Of a stretch of 64,000 nucleotides of DNA, positions 14,601 to 29,100 are shown in pieces. The number at the start of each line of letters is the position of its first letter. Positions within the stretch are counted from its first letter, which is position 1. The notes beneath the pieces were generated by a model. It did not search any database, was not told where the DNA came from, and saw only the letters and a program-made list of their open reading frames with translations. Both the position numbers and the translations under genes were made by a program. Origin of the DNA: Himantopus leucocephalus (Eukaryota > Chordata > Aves > Charadriiformes > Recurvirostridae); assembly GCA_003993805.1 (NCBI GenBank), contig RSEF01000001.1, positions 150,676,654 through 150,740,653 on the forward strand. The letters run 5' to 3'.

Positions 14601-17600
14601 GCAGCTTTTGCTAGGCAGGGCATCACAGAAAAGGGGATGTCAAACTGTTTTTGTAGGAGTTATAGAAAGCAGGAAAATCTGTATTTGTGACCTTTTTTTA
14701 AACTTTATTTTTAAACGTTTTACAAAGAATCTCCGTTTGCTTATTGTATGTAATACTGTAAGGATTTTCCATAATCTGATATTTTAATGTTTTATTAAAC
14801 TCCTGGCCTGATATATTTTTCAGGTTTTTGACTGTGTGGTTTTAAGAATAACCAGAAAAACATGTTGTCAAGAGCTTTTTGTTGAACTGGACTGAATATA
14901 TTAATAAAAAATTATTTGGTATAGGGAACCTAGATTTAGGTACAGTTAATTTATGCTTAAATGAAGAAGAAAACTTGGATTCTCTATAATACTGGCTGTT
15001 GGTTTATTCCCAAGAACATGCAGTTTTATATGTCAATTCTTTCTTCAAATTCAGGCTGACAATGTATAATCTTGTTATGAATAGTTTGAAAGAGTGGAAT
15101 ATGGCTATATCATGTTTCTAAAGCAAAACTACTCAGTATTAATTTAAATGTGGGGAAACCGTACCATTCATCCCAATATTACTTCCTATTTTTTTTTCTT
15201 TCAGAATTGTTGAAATATAGGTAACTGTACATACAACTACACTTAAAATAGTACAATGTAAGGAAAATTAGTTCTTTGGTTCTTCTGGAGAAGAATGGGT
15301 TATACAAAAACATTAGGAACAACTGGAGCTGTTTGTCTCCAGATCATTATTGTGAATTCATCTTGATTTAGGACTGTCTGAAAAGTATTACAATTTGATG
15401 GCTGATTTTTGACACAGTCACAAAATTGAGAACAGGGAAAGGGGTTGAGTGGAGTTGAAAAAAGCGTAAGCAGAAAAAAAAGAATATTGAGATACAGTCA
15501 GAAGTTTAAAACGAAAAAAATGTGGTCGATTTCAAGTCTAGCAAGCAAAGTAGCTATCTGTGTCATTCGTGATTATATTCATAGATTGGATAGAAATGTA
15601 ATGGAGTAATTAATACCTCAAAGTAAGTTAACTGTGATTGCATGTGAATAAAAGTAAGTTTGATACTATTTTATAAAATCGAAAATATATCTTAGTTCCT
15701 CTGGAACTCTTCTGCTCAGTAGTTAGAAACCTAAGAATTCTGATCTTTAATTCACAGTTTCAATAAAGTGCTAGTTTATTATTGGAAAGAATTTTGCATT
15801 TTCTATCTTGTATTATCAAAGGAAAAACAAAACCTGAAATATTTTAAATATTATATGCTTTTGGAAGGTAGGCTGTTCTAATTGTCATAAAAGGCTTGTT
15901 TTATAAGGTGTGAAAAATATCCATGGCACTGCATACCGTACTTAGTCAACCTCATATGAGCTAATCTTAAATCAAAGAGAAGTTTGTGTCAGGATATGCA
16001 ACAGCAACAAAATATATGTATGTGAAGTCTGATCTTCTGCTGATTTATTTTTATCTTTCAGAAGGGCTCTACATAACAGAAACGAAGCACTGTGACTTAA
16101 AGTTCAGAAATATATAATGAGTCCATTCTTCAGAAATGTTTAAGACTGAGTCTTTAGGGATTGTTGCACTCAAATTACCCTTGAGATTCAAAACCCACAG
16201 TGAATAAGACATACCCACAGAATAATATTCTTCAGTTCTTACAGTGTATTTTACTGGATGAAAACACAACTTCTCAAATTATCCAAATGTTGTGTCGTCA
16301 TGTAGAAGAGCTCTATGGCAGTTTTTAATCATATATATATTAAAAAATATATTTAGAAGGCATAAAAATTATATTCGTGCTACTTTTTTTGATTCCCCAG
16401 CTGTGACTGAGCATGAAAAACTGAAGTGGACAGGAAGCTGTTGTTGGAAGGGTGGAGAGGAACAGATATTATGAAAAGGCAATGATAAAGTTTATAACGG
16501 CATATGCTTCAGATGTATGGGGTTCTTGTTCCTCATTTAATTTATTTAAAATTTTATAGATCCTTTTTTTTTTTCCAAAAAAAAACCCCAACCTATTTAG
16601 ATTATTTATTTCACAGAAGTCTATGCAGACAAACTAGAGAAAGGTGGCCATGTCTCCTACCTTGTACATCTCCCTAACTTTCTTCCAGTTCTATTGCAGA
16701 AATCCAGTTCCTTTCTACATCTTCACTACTGCACTACTACTTCACTACTACCTTTTTTTCAGACTTAGTTTCAGAAAAGAAAAGGCATGTTTTCAGATGC
16801 ATTGCTGAAGCTGTTTCTCATCTAGAGTCTGTCATGCTTTGCAGTTCAATAAATCATAGGTAATTAAATATTCTCATTTAGTGGCTACTTAAATTCACTC
16901 TGATTATGTAATTAGATGTAATGACACAAACCGTTGTGCAAAAATTATCAATAATTTAAGGATGAGGAAAAAACACAACAATTTACAAGATAATATATAG
17001 ACATAAGGCTGTGGGATGAAAGGCTCCTGATTGCTCTATTCTGCATTTTCTTGGCATTGTGTACTTCAGTTGGAACACCTGACATTCTGTTTAAAAACCT
17101 GCATGTAAGACATCATAGAAAGATTCAGAAAGGCATAAATGCTCTTGAGAAAGATATATAAGATCATTCCGGTGACATTCCCCATTAGGAAGAACTGCTG
17201 GAAAATTGGTCTTATGGTTCCTGATTGCAAGTATGAATCTTGAGCATATGAGACTTGTGAACTCTGGCTCCTGGGTCAAACTTCCTCAAATTGCAGGTTA
17301 AATGACCACACTTGATCTCTTGCAAAGAACTATAGGAGATCACAGTGCCCCCATATTGTTAGCCTCTTCTATATATTCTTGCATGTAATTGTTACAGTTT
17401 TGTATAAGAAGCATAACAGCTTCTTATTTAATCTTCCATCTACAAATGAGGTCTTTTACAACTGAGTGTAAATGAGGGATGATGATCTGTTATGTGCTTG
17501 TCTCTCATTTGCTAATACAAAGTTTAATTTAAAAATTTATGAAATATAAACTTTGTCTATAGTCAATAAGCATTATGCATAACTTATTCTATCAATTGTA

Positions 17601-18909
17601 TTTACTGAAGGATTAAAACATTTGTGGAGTCCTTTGATAACTTTGCATTGAAGTTGTAGTGTTTTCTAATGCGTGCTGTATGTATAATGTCTGTCACTTT
17701 GTGTGAAGTCTGTCTTGCATAAAAGATTTTGTGTGTGATGATATTTTACAAGGTGTTTGAAATGATCAAATATTTGAAAGATAGCCAATAGAAGAAGCTG
17801 CTCTTGCTGGAAGAATAACCATAAAAGATAACATTTCTTTCTGCCTTTGCTCAAGAAGGAGAGCCTTTTATTGCTGCTAACAATAATGTCTAGAAGAATG
17901 GGTATTTAAATCTTGTGCATTTCTTTCAGACTCCCATCCTTACACTACCACACTCTTTAATGACAATAGGTCATGAATTATTTACTATATAGTGCCATCT
18001 AATGTTTTCCTGTTTTATCTGCTTTCACTGGATTAGGTGAATTTGTTCCCAATTCAGTTCTTGCACTGCTCTGCCTTCTGGACGAAGCCTAGAAAACAAA
18101 TCTTGCAGGTGTTTTTATATGTATCATATATTTTCCTGAAAATTACTCCTGCATGGCAAGGCACACAGATTTGTTTCTCATATGTTTTATGTTAACTTAA
18201 GTCAATCTCACAGTTTAAAATAAATGGTAGCCTTCAACATTCAGATTAGCTGAATAACAAGAGTTCACGAGTCCAGACATCCTTCAGGAGCTTCAGCCTT
18301 GCAAGCTGTATCTTATGCTGATCTTCTGCTTCTCAGGATCATTGTCTTCCAGGGCACCTGACATAGCGTCCCTTTATTTTAAGCATGTTCCTACTATCAT
18401 GACAGGAATGTTGGAGAGTAGAATCAAAGACTGTGCTAGTAGCAAGACCCCTAGGGCATTCAATTCATTCTCTTTTGAGTAGCTTTAAAGATGTTTGAAA
18501 CAAAGTGTTCATAAAGGCAAGTTCATTATATCAAGGAACCTTATCCCAAAGATGAGTTTATTTTGTATGTCTAGGAATTTCCAATTAATTTTGAATTATT
18601 ATCTTTTTTGTTAGTGAAATAATAATGAGGTCAAGAATATGAAGAGGTTATTAAAAAGGAGAAAGGTGTCATCAGACATATTCATTGGAAGAGCATAAGA
18701 AGGGCTATTGGACATGAGATGTAGATTTATTCTCCAGTTCAGGTATTTCTTATTAGCACAAATTACTGAGGTTGGAAAGAATTTACTGGTAAGAGTACTG
18801 CTCTGTATTTTCCCTGGTTTTGTGCTCTTTTTTTGATCATTGTCATCTGGATGTTAACAGAGACACAGGACATGAGGTTAGATGGATTTTCCATCCGATA
18901 CAGTATGGG
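2651..18909. other. 16-kb AT-rich intergenic desert
   Basis: No convincing exon, repeat family or RNA gene was recognised. Open frames are short and on both strands without family resemblance. The stretch contains homopolymer and dinucleotide tracts, including a TG/TATG-type microsatellite around 9,889-9,912 and a T run near 13,733-13,751. A few short G-rich patches occur (for example 14,170-14,220). Confidence 0.6.
9889..9912. repeat. TGTA/TG microsatellite
   Basis: Imperfect run of TG and TATG words continuing into an ATACATATACATA stretch. Confidence 0.7.
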
Positions 18910-19110
18910 TAGAATCATAGAATTGTAGAATCATTTAGGTTGGCAAAGACCCTTAAGATCCAACTATTAACCTAACACTGCCAAGTCCACCACTTAATGC
19001 ATGTCCCTAAGCCCCACATCTACGTGTATTTTAAGCACCTTCAGGGATGGTCACTCAACCACTTCCCTGGGCAGCCTGTTCTAGTGCTTGATAAACCTTT
19101 CAGTGGGTGT
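18910..19110 (-). repeat. CR1 LINE 3' fragment (antisense)
   Basis: It opens with the antisense tail (AGAATCATAGAATTGTAGAATCA), followed by the antisense 3' UTR words ACCTAACACTGCCAAGTCCA and CCTGGGCAGCCTGTTCTAGT that mark a CR1 subfamily. It is 5'-truncated after about 200 bp. The right boundary is approximate. Confidence 0.9.
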
Positions 19111-19518
19111 TCTAATACGATTTTACATTTTGCCTGAATTACAGATCACTTTTTGAAAGGATCTTGCAGTTGCACACTAATATGATGCTATTTACTAACA
19201 TTTTGTTTGATCTTTGTTCTTTCATACCAGAAAAGGAAAAAAGAGAGATACTGGTTTCCCAGGAGAAATTCTACAATGCTCTTTATCCAAATAAGAACAC
19301 GTTGCAATAGAATATATTACCTGTGCTGCAAGTTTTAAAATGCCCTGCACTGAGAAACATTATTTTGAGACAGTGTTCACAGTCTTGCATTTAAACTAGC
19401 CTATATTCTGATGTCACGTTGTGTATACACCAATGTGTTTTACACCAGTGTAATAGGTGTTTTCAAGACAGGCTGACACATTTCCATGACCTTTCTTGAC
19501 CTGGTGGTGCCAGTCTGA

Positions 19519-19780
19519 TTCATAGAATCATGGAATCATTTAGATTGGAAAAGACCCTTAAGATCATCAAGTCCAACCATCAACCTAACACTGCCAAGTC
19601 CACCACTTAATGTTTGTTCCTAAGTGCCACATACACACATTTTAAATACCTCCAGGGATGATGACCCAACAACTTCCATGGGCAGCCTGTTCCAATATTT
19701 AATAACCCTTTCAGTGAAGAAATTTTTCCTAATATTCAACCTAAACCTCTGCTGGCACAACTTCAGGCCATAAGGGGATA
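19519..19780 (-). repeat. CR1 LINE 3' fragment (antisense), same subfamily
   Basis: It starts with the antisense tail TTCATAGAATCATGGAATCA and shares the ACCTAACACTGCCAAGTCCA block with the copy 600 bp upstream. It extends further into the element, including TTCAGTGAAGAAATTTTTCC and the conserved CTTCAGGCCATAAGGGG. It has the same orientation as its neighbour. Confidence 0.92.
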
Positions 19781-20109
19781 GTTAGTGCTCACTGCTCGTG
19801 AGTCATAGTGGCCAAAGATATATCACTCTGATACCCAAGGTAATAAAGTTCTGCAAAAGACTCTCCATAAAACCTGGTAATTTTAAGCAAATAAGTACAA
19901 ATTTTCCCCTTCAATTGTCTTGTTGAATAAAGCGGGTCAGAGCTTTTAGAAATACCGTAGCAAGTCTGTATGTATTTTGGGAACTTGCCTTTAATACCCT
20001 ATTGTTGTTAATGTCTTTCACAGTAGTGATTAAGAGAGGAATGAATTTAGGACACTCATGGCAAAATGTAGGTATTCTGTTATGATTTTGATTCAGGCCT
20101 CATATACTT

Positions 20110-20132
20110 AAAAAAAAAAAAAAAAAAAAAAN
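20110..20132. repeat. Poly(A) tract of 22 with a single N
   Basis: Twenty-two A residues are followed by one undetermined base at 20,132, a typical place for read slippage or a tiny unresolved gap. No processed gene copy is recognised in the 300 bp to its left. Confidence 0.8.
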
Positions 20133-23100
20133 ATGGCATTTGTATTTGAAAATTTATAGAAGAAATTCACTGCCTCTTTATTTACAGTTGCTGTTAATTG
20201 GTAGAAATATTAGTTAAAAAATATACATTCAGGCTCCAAAATCATTCTGGATCAAAATCAGCTATGTTGAGGTTTATATCAGATGCAGACTCACATTTCT
20301 AGATAACTCCATATGAGGAGTAAAAATAACGTTCCAGTTTTGCTTCAGTTCTGTAAAATGTCACACCTTTACTACAATTAAGTGAAAGAAATGTAGGTCT
20401 GTTGTTCTTAATTTGTAACTTCGTGTGGAAATAATTTTACGTGTAAAGGAAAAAATGTTATTCAGGTAATCTTAGATTTATTCTTATAGTGTCTTCTGAT
20501 CCACATTCGCATCATTCTTAAATTATTTAAGCACTTTTCCAAGCATGCTTTTATATTGCAAACTTAAAAAACCTCCCTGACTTACCTATCTGCCTGAGAA
20601 TCTACTAGTTAATAAAATCTTTTCCATAACACTGTATGTCAATGTATTATCTATATGTTAATATAATTGTAGTTCTTTAAAAATTAGTGTTGAAAAAAAT
20701 TAGGCTTAACAATTCCAAGGTTATGGCTTTGGTAACTGACAGTGGTTCTAATATATGGATGATCCATACTTGCCATATGGGGATGTATATTTTTGGTTAA
20801 TTGGATAACAGGGAAATAAACCTTGTGTTTTCAGTTAGGATTTGCAAGACTTTATGCCAAATAGTAAGTTTGTTTCCATGCATACTTCTGTTGTGAAAAT
20901 ACAATTCACTACCATAACAGGGATTTAACACATTACTATAACAAACTAACAAACTTTCCTACTTTTCCCACTTTCGTACATTTTATTATTTTAGGGACTC
21001 AAAAAATTCCTCATAGAAGTGTAAATAATTGTGGCAGAAATCTTAATGGCTGACCTTGAGCTGGAGGTCAGATCAGTTTTAAGTTACACAGGTAAAGGGA
21101 AGGTAGTATTTTGGAAAAAAAATAAGTGGAATGTATACAACTGCCCTCTTAACTGTTAATAGACTAAGTTCAGTAGTACGGGTGGCTAAGTTTAACAGTA
21201 TAAAATAGTATTATTTTTGCAAAGAAAGGTTTTGTGTTAATCAGTTAGTGAATAGTGTGAGTGCCAAGGGTTTTTTCCACGGTTTTTCTTTCTTTTTTTT
21301 TTTTTCCAAACTATTTTTTTTTTTTTTCTGTTCTTTGCAGAGGGCAGAGATAATACTGCATTTTGTTATTATGACAGGAGAGATAGAAGGATTTTGTGAC
21401 CTAATAATTGAGGCAAACACTTTTTTATGATAGTCATTAATGAATCCAAGACAAAAATATTTGTGCCACTTTGATGTAAACCCCATAGAGAATATGAAAA
21501 AAAATATTTTGAACTCTCCTAGTTAGTAGCAATGGTATTTGAAAATGATCCAAAGGTATATTATAAATAAAAGCTTACTGAAGATCCAAACTTTTCCTTG
21601 AGGAAATGTTTTCAAAAATGTAATAAGGTGCATCCATCTTTTATTCAGACATTAAGTTCTTTTCTAGCTCTTGGCAATCAGATAAGTTACTCTTCCCTTG
21701 TAATGGTCTAAGTAAAGGAGTTGACAAATAAAAAAAGCAATTAGCACAGATACCTAATTGTCCATTTGGATTAATTTCTCTGTAGCTCAATTTGTTTGCT
21801 GCCGGTTTCATTAGCAACAAATAGTAAGTGTGATTTTATGGAGAAGCCAATACTGAACACAGCTGAAAACAAACAGCAGGATGAAAAAGACATTGAAGAG
21901 ATAACTAATTGTTTGAAAAAAATCACATTAGACAGAATGCTTGGAAACAAAGGGGTGATGTACTAAACTCAGGTCTCAGTTTTCTTTTAACATTTTGCAG
22001 CTGTTTTAAGGTCGTATCATTTCCATATATAGAATTATGTGAAATTGGAAACTTACCTTGTGGCTTGCAAGGCTATAAATAGGTATTCATAACTTAGAAA
22101 ATTATTTTTTGTTGTGTTAAAATTGTATTTTTCACTTTTAAAATCTGTGAGGAAATAGCTTCAGAATGAGCCACAAAAGACTTACCAAAAGACCAGACTG
22201 TTGAGGACACCCGAGTATCAGCATAGTGAGAACTGTGCATAGTAATATCTTTAAAATAAAGATTAGTGTAGAGTGGACATCAGTACCTTAACATAAGGTT
22301 CAGTGTGGTCAAGTGTGCAGATTTTAATTATAACTTGGTTTACAGTAATTATGTAATGGAATTCTAGTCTAAATTAAAAAATGAATCATTCTGTACATGA
22401 TGAATCCATTACTGTACATAATCACCTTGGTAGAAAATGTATGCCCTAACTTTGATTTTCTTTTGTGTGAAGACATAGACTAAAATGATATTTTTATCAA
22501 AAATGCCATTCTTTCTGTAGAAAAATTCCCCATCAGTTCAGACAAATATATCAATATCTAGTAGTTTTTGCATGTAGCCTCTGCAGTTCAGCCACTTTCT
22601 TCCAGCCATCATTAGTACGGTGGTTTCTTAAAGCACACACTGAGGGTGGAGGGGGAAGGGACAACTGCACAAGGCAGTCCTGGCCCAGAATCAAAAGCGT
22701 GAAAAAGGAAAAAGAAAACAGTATCTGATGGCAGTCTTATAACAGAAGAAGACAGAAAACAGTTAAATCACTTTTCTGGAATGCCTATGATTTTTTGACA
22801 CATATTTCTAATTTTTTTGTTTGTTTGTTTTTCTTTAACCCTTGAAAATAATAAGACGGATGATGATATATCAATATGATACAACTTTGGTCCAATGCCC
22901 TGTTTTATCTCCAGTGAGGTTTGGAGAGTACCAATGACAAGAAGGTGGCTATTAAAAACCGTGTTTGAAACACCACTCTTCCACAAGTTCTTTTAATGAC
23001 TCATATTTTCTTCTTTTCTCTCTATGGTAGGATTCAAAGCCCTGTGTTTAGTTTGTAAGTATTTCAGTATAGGGAACTCGAACCTTTTCAGAGCAGCCTC

Positions 23101-26100
23101 AGAGAGTGAGAGGACACATTTTGATGCTTGGGGTACCAGGCACTGGAAATAAAGCAACACGATGATAACGTTGAAACTGTGGAGCTTTCTACCAAATTGA
23201 AGGTAGCATCAAAACATTCAGACTTAGTTGTTAAAATACTTATATAGTTACATTTCTAGCTTAAACAAAGTTACATAGGAAGAAAATAAATAGATCTTTA
23301 GAGCCAAATTTTAGTGTATAATATTTCAGGATTCTTTCTTGGATTTACGTAGAATTTAGTCAAGAATTTAATATAATGAAATATGCTGAAATCTTTCGTT
23401 TTAAATTTAAGTGCTGGGATGGTAGGAAAAAATGGAAACTTGTAATATATGTAACAGAATATTGTCACATAGTATTTTAGAAGTGTATCTCATTCTGAGA
23501 TGTTTGCTTGTCATAAATATGGCAAATAGTAATGTCTCTATTTCAGCTTGTTTTCATCTTTTGATTAATATAAAATGAACATTGAGTATAATTTTTATCT
23601 TTGTGGGAAAGTGAATTTTATGCATGATGTTTGCATGAAGAAGCTTAGGCTAAGTGATGTAACCTTAAAATCCATACAAACTAACTTGTTAAAATGGTTG
23701 CTATCAGCTGCCTCCTCATGAAAATACACCTCCAAGAGCAGAAGGACCCCATTTAGTACTGTTTTGTCTCAGGTTTGTATTCATGATTTAATGATGGAAA
23801 TAAAACTTGTAACAATAATAGATATGAAGTGAATGCATTAGCTGTGATATCTACGTGTCCAGATGCATGCAAAAAACACAAGCTGAGTTTTATCTCATTT
23901 TCTTAAACCTAGCTGAGAAACAGCTCACATGGGGTAACAATGGCAGATTTCATATTTAGGAAAAATGCAATTCCAATTCAGTCTGTAATGATGCTTTAGG
24001 AGAAGCTCCTGTTATTAACCATCTCAGTCTGATTGCTTTTCTGACTGCAGTTTTCAATTAGGCATAATGTGTTCTATTCATGTGTGAAAGGAGGGGAGGT
24101 AGGGGAAGATTTTTTTGTTAGCAAATCATGATTTTGAGTAAGTGCTTACGAGAATAGAGTATGTTGTAGCTGTATGCAAGTTCTTTTCTAGATTGAAATA
24201 AATGTAGCTACCTTGATTAAAGGTGTACTTCCTGAAATGCTGTCTATCACAAAAAGGACTATTAGAGTTCTGTTTTTGTTAGGTAGTTTGAAAGTGCTCA
24301 TATGACAAGTCAGTAAAAACCTAAGAAGTGTTTGACTTCACTCATACTAGTCAGTAAAGAACTTGTACATTTTATAGAGAAGAAACTCTCTAAACACATT
24401 GAGTCTTATTTTTCAAAAGGATGTTTTCCTATTTTTGAATGTTTTGGTTTATTTAATGGTTTATAAATAAGAATTAATTCTAGTATTAAAAAGTTAAGTT
24501 GCATTGTATCTGTCATAGTGTCTGTCTGTGTTCCTATACCTCTGCTGTGCCTTGATAGACAGATAGAAATACAGTAATGTGGACAAGTAAGGGGACGATC
24601 TGTGTTCACAGTCCCCAGGTGTGCATATGTATCTGTATGAAGGAACATACTGTGTTTAAATTTCCATTGTTAAACCTAACCAGTAAGCTGTGAATACTCC
24701 CACATAAGTTCTTATAACTGAGAACTGAAGTGATTGCTCAGTGATACACTGCCGCTGAATGAAGAGTAGTAGGATTCCTTAGAATAAGAGTGGAGGCCTG
24801 GGAGGGAAAAAAAAAATAAAATTGCTCATAATTTTTAAGGGAGCCTTTGGAAAATGAAGTTAAACTAGCCTACTTAGCTGAAAAGCACTTAAAATTCCAT
24901 AATATGTGGTCTTACCTCTTTTTATAAATTGTTTTTTATAATGTATCATCTATTTCCTTCCTACGAAGAAGTATTTCATGGATTTGCATCAGGTAGATGC
25001 ACTCTGCCTGTGTCTCCAAACATCAAGACATTCTGCTCAAACCTCCCTCACAACCTACAGTGATCGTTGTATGGCTTCCTGCTCCTGGGAGGGGTAGGTT
25101 AGAGACAATCACAAAGGCATGTTCTGCCAAAGTGGTAACATTGGTTTAGATAATTGCAATTTTTTGCTTTTAAGAGTGCATTTCTGTCTTTTATGCACCC
25201 TACTAGATAAGAAGTAACTACAGTGGCAGAAGCTGTAATATCTTCACTGACTCTAGTGCACAAAAGCTGTTCCTTTTTAGTTTTTGTAGAGAAGTCTTTG
25301 TGACCTTCCAGATGGGCTTTGCTACAACAGTAGGTAAAACTCAAAAGGGTCCATTACACAGATTAGAACCTATATTGTCTTTATTGCAGTCCAGTTCAAA
25401 TGAAACATGCTAGTTAAAATAGAAGGAAGGACAAATTGATAAGACTAGACACCATTTACAAAAAACCATAATATGTGGAGATGCGATTTTCAGTTCAACA
25501 AAACCCGATCCACTTAATTACTGGCTGGTAGTTAATTAAATGTTCCTTTTACTAAGCACCTTTCCTTGTCTGCCTCTGCTTTTTGACCTTCTTGTGTCAT
25601 GACATGTAACTTAAGTTAGCATTACTGGCAGGCTTCAGCTTTTTGGTGTTTCAGATTCATGCTTCTTGCTTCCACTTATGTTTCCTGATCCATATAGCCT
25701 TATATCATACTCCTAACCTTTGTCAACCCTGAGTAACCTTGTAGTTGTATTTGGTCATGAATTGCACTCATCCTGTTACTTTAGAGTGTCAGTTAATACA
25801 TTATTTTCTGGTCGGAGTTCTAGTTATTACTTTCTGGGACAGGGAACAACAGTCACAGAAACTTAGTGCACCTGTCTGCTAAAGGCTAATAGAGTAACTA
25901 AAGCCCATCTCTGCTTCAGGTTCCTGGCAGGGACCATATACAAAGCAGCTGATGTTAGTTTGCCTTGAGCTTTAAACATTGCTCTGGCTCTTATTGACTA
26001 CACCTGGTTTTGAAGGCATTTTTTACGCATTAGTCTTCTTTAGACAGGCTGTAGTTCTGCATTAGGATGCTTCCATTAATTTTTTTCTCAGTGGCTCCTC

Positions 26101-29100
26101 AGCCTTTCTGAACCTTCTTCCACCAATCTAGCAATTTAATCTTCATATCTTGGGTTTCAAGCAACTCAGTGCAATTTTCTAGTTTGTCCTCCCAACTTCC
26201 AATTGGTCTTTAAGCTGCCCTTACTTATACCTGACTTTTTAATGTACAAACCCTGTATTTAAATATAGGATAACGATTAACATGTTCAACAGATAATTGA
26301 TTTTTCAGCTCTGTGATAACTGACATATATGACTACTTGAAAGCAAAGGCACAATCTTAAACTGAGCATTCAATTTTGATTCCGTAGGTCAATTTTAGGA
26401 AAATGAGCGATTCAAGTAAACAAGTGTTTAATTTATACTTCTAACATTAATCATTTTTAACTCAAGTACTTTGAATGGAATCTGTGCATGCTGGAAGATT
26501 TCTGTTTTCCTCTTTATAGTTAGAAACTTGCAAGGGAGCTGCAGGTTACTGTCTTGAGAATTCCATTTGGCCTTCCGTGATGAAGATTAGAGCTGTCCTC
26601 TATTGAAAGAAACACATTAGAGGTGGAATGATCCTACAGCTGAACTCTGAAACTGCTTAGATTTCAGAAAAATTATTTCCAAAACCTCTTACAGTTTGCT
26701 TCTGTCTTTAATGCTTGTGACACCCTTCCATGGAACACTGATAACACATTAAAAAAAGGCTGGAACAGTATTTTACTTTATGAAGGATGGCCATATGTTA
26801 TGGTATAATATTTATTAAGAATATGTTTTATCTTAGAAAGAGTTATACCTATCATGGGGCTGTGGTTGCAGGAGCAGGAATTAAAGAATTAATCTCCAGT
26901 TTGAGCGTTTCTGTTATTCTCCATGGGTGACAGGCATTCTTAAAAAGATACTTTTTTGTTTTGGTTTGGCTTTGTTCCTGAAGAACAGTAATCCTTATGC
27001 CTTACTGCCAATGTGCTGATGGCCAAAGCACTTATTTTCACAACCAAAATTACCAGTAATTTCACGTTCTTGAAATTTGAAGCAGCCTCTCAGTCTTTCT
27101 TGAAAGTCAAGAACTTCTTGTTATTAGACACACTCTTTGAACAGGTTTAAGAAAACCAGACAAACAAACAAACAACCCAGCCAGTGTTAAGTTGGAGAGG
27201 AGTTCAAAATTACTTGAACATGTTGCACATTAACATGTTCAGCTGGCAGCAACAAGTTTCACTGTGTAAGTATTCCTTTTAAATAATAAATGTCACAAAA
27301 ATTTTGTTTGCTCATATCTATATGAGCTTGTTGCAATCCTAAGTCATATTCTCCAGAAGTAGACATCACTGAATTATTTCAGCATTACCCTGAAAGTCAC
27401 ATGTATGAACTTGGAGTCAGAAGATTTGAGCAGTGCTGAAAAATAAATAAAGCTACATCTTAGTTTTTTTCAACATATTTGGTTTACAAACTATTTCTGA
27501 AAGATAAAAGCAATATAGTAACATACTGCAGAGATTTATCTTCCTCAACTACTTCATTACAGTTCTGTTTGGCTACTTGAAAATACTATTTAGCAAATGT
27601 TTTTTTGATGAGGAAATCTTGAAAATGAATCAAAAGTTGTTTTTTAAAAACATTTTAAAAATACTGTGGTCATTTTCTGTCCATTTTTCCTGAACTGATG
27701 TACGCAGAAATTATAACTGTATCTTCTCACTGTATAAGTAAAAAATGGAACCTGTTTCATGAATAAATTTAAGAAATGTTATTATGCTTCAGTGGATAGA
27801 ATAGTTAAAGGTGGGGGTTTTTTTATGTTGGTACATAGGAATTGTAAGAATATGCTGTACATTTTTTGTTTGTTTACAAGTAGAATCTATTTTAAGGATT
27901 TTGTATTTGATCTAAAAATAAGTTGTCATGAAAATTGCACCTGTTTTATCATGCATGGGAATTGGAATCCAGCCAGTTCATTATTTCTTGACAAGATTTT
28001 CTTTTAATTTTAAAGCTCTGTGATAGCCTCTTTCTTTGGAGAAAGCATGCTAAATATTACTCTGCAAGATTTATGTAAATAACAGAAACTGTTGTTAAGG
28101 CACCTGAAATCATAGATTTCATTCAGTGGTTAATAAATTAGCTAATAAACTAATTGTCTTTTTGGTTTATAGAGTTCTGTGTACTTTTGGCAAAACAAAT
28201 GATCCTTTAGGAAGAGTTTAGTCAACTTACAAGAGGATTTAGATCCTTTAGAAGAAAGCACACCTCCAAGGAGAAGGTGTCTAAAAACTTTTATCAAGCT
28301 GAATTCTAAAATCTGTACCTTGCTTGTGAAATGTAGTTTTCATTCCCTGCTCAACTCTGGGCAAAAAGGTTATCTTTTTGCAACCGTAATATTGGAAACT
28401 AAAGTGATTGTTTGGAACAGCTTTGCAACTTCTAGAATTAATTATTTTAGATGATTGTAAGTGAACTAAATGTAATTCTATAAAAATTGCCGTGGGTTTA
28501 TAACTTCTAAATATACTCTTCAGACAAATGTTTTACCTCTATAGTCCCTGTCTAATATTGCCAGAGTGGGATTGTGTATTAGAATTCAGATGGCTTATTA
28601 CATCAGTGTACACATAACTAGTTATCATGCATGAACTTTTGTTTCGTGCCTCACAACCTGTGAAATACCCATACAGAGGGAGTATTTTCTAGCCAGCCCC
28701 TCATGGCACTTTGGTTATTATTTAATGCTTTGTTGAATAAACAGATATTTTAAACTATATTTATTTTTCATATGATATTGTATGAACTGCAAGAGAATTT
28801 TCAGCTTCAGAATCTGAAATGGTGATTCCCAAACATTTCTGGGTTTGGCTACCAGTTGTTTCAGGTCTGCAGCTGCAAGTAAAAGTTTAGGCCATTTATT
28901 TTTCTGTAAAGGTCTATATTCCCCTTCTCTCTCCACCTTCTTTCCCCATTCTCCCTGCACCCCTGACCTCCAGGGTTTTGGAACCAAGATTTGAGTGGCA
29001 GAAGTAAAGTTTCACATTAAAAAATTTCATAGCCTTTTTGCTAGTACTTGGAAAGATTAATTAAAATTTGAAAAGGAAAAACTCTGAAAATAATGGAGAT

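Noticed and set aside
20110..20132. Poly(A) tract as the 3' end of a processed pseudogene
   Set aside because: No coding resemblance in the preceding sequence and no flanking target duplication could be made out.
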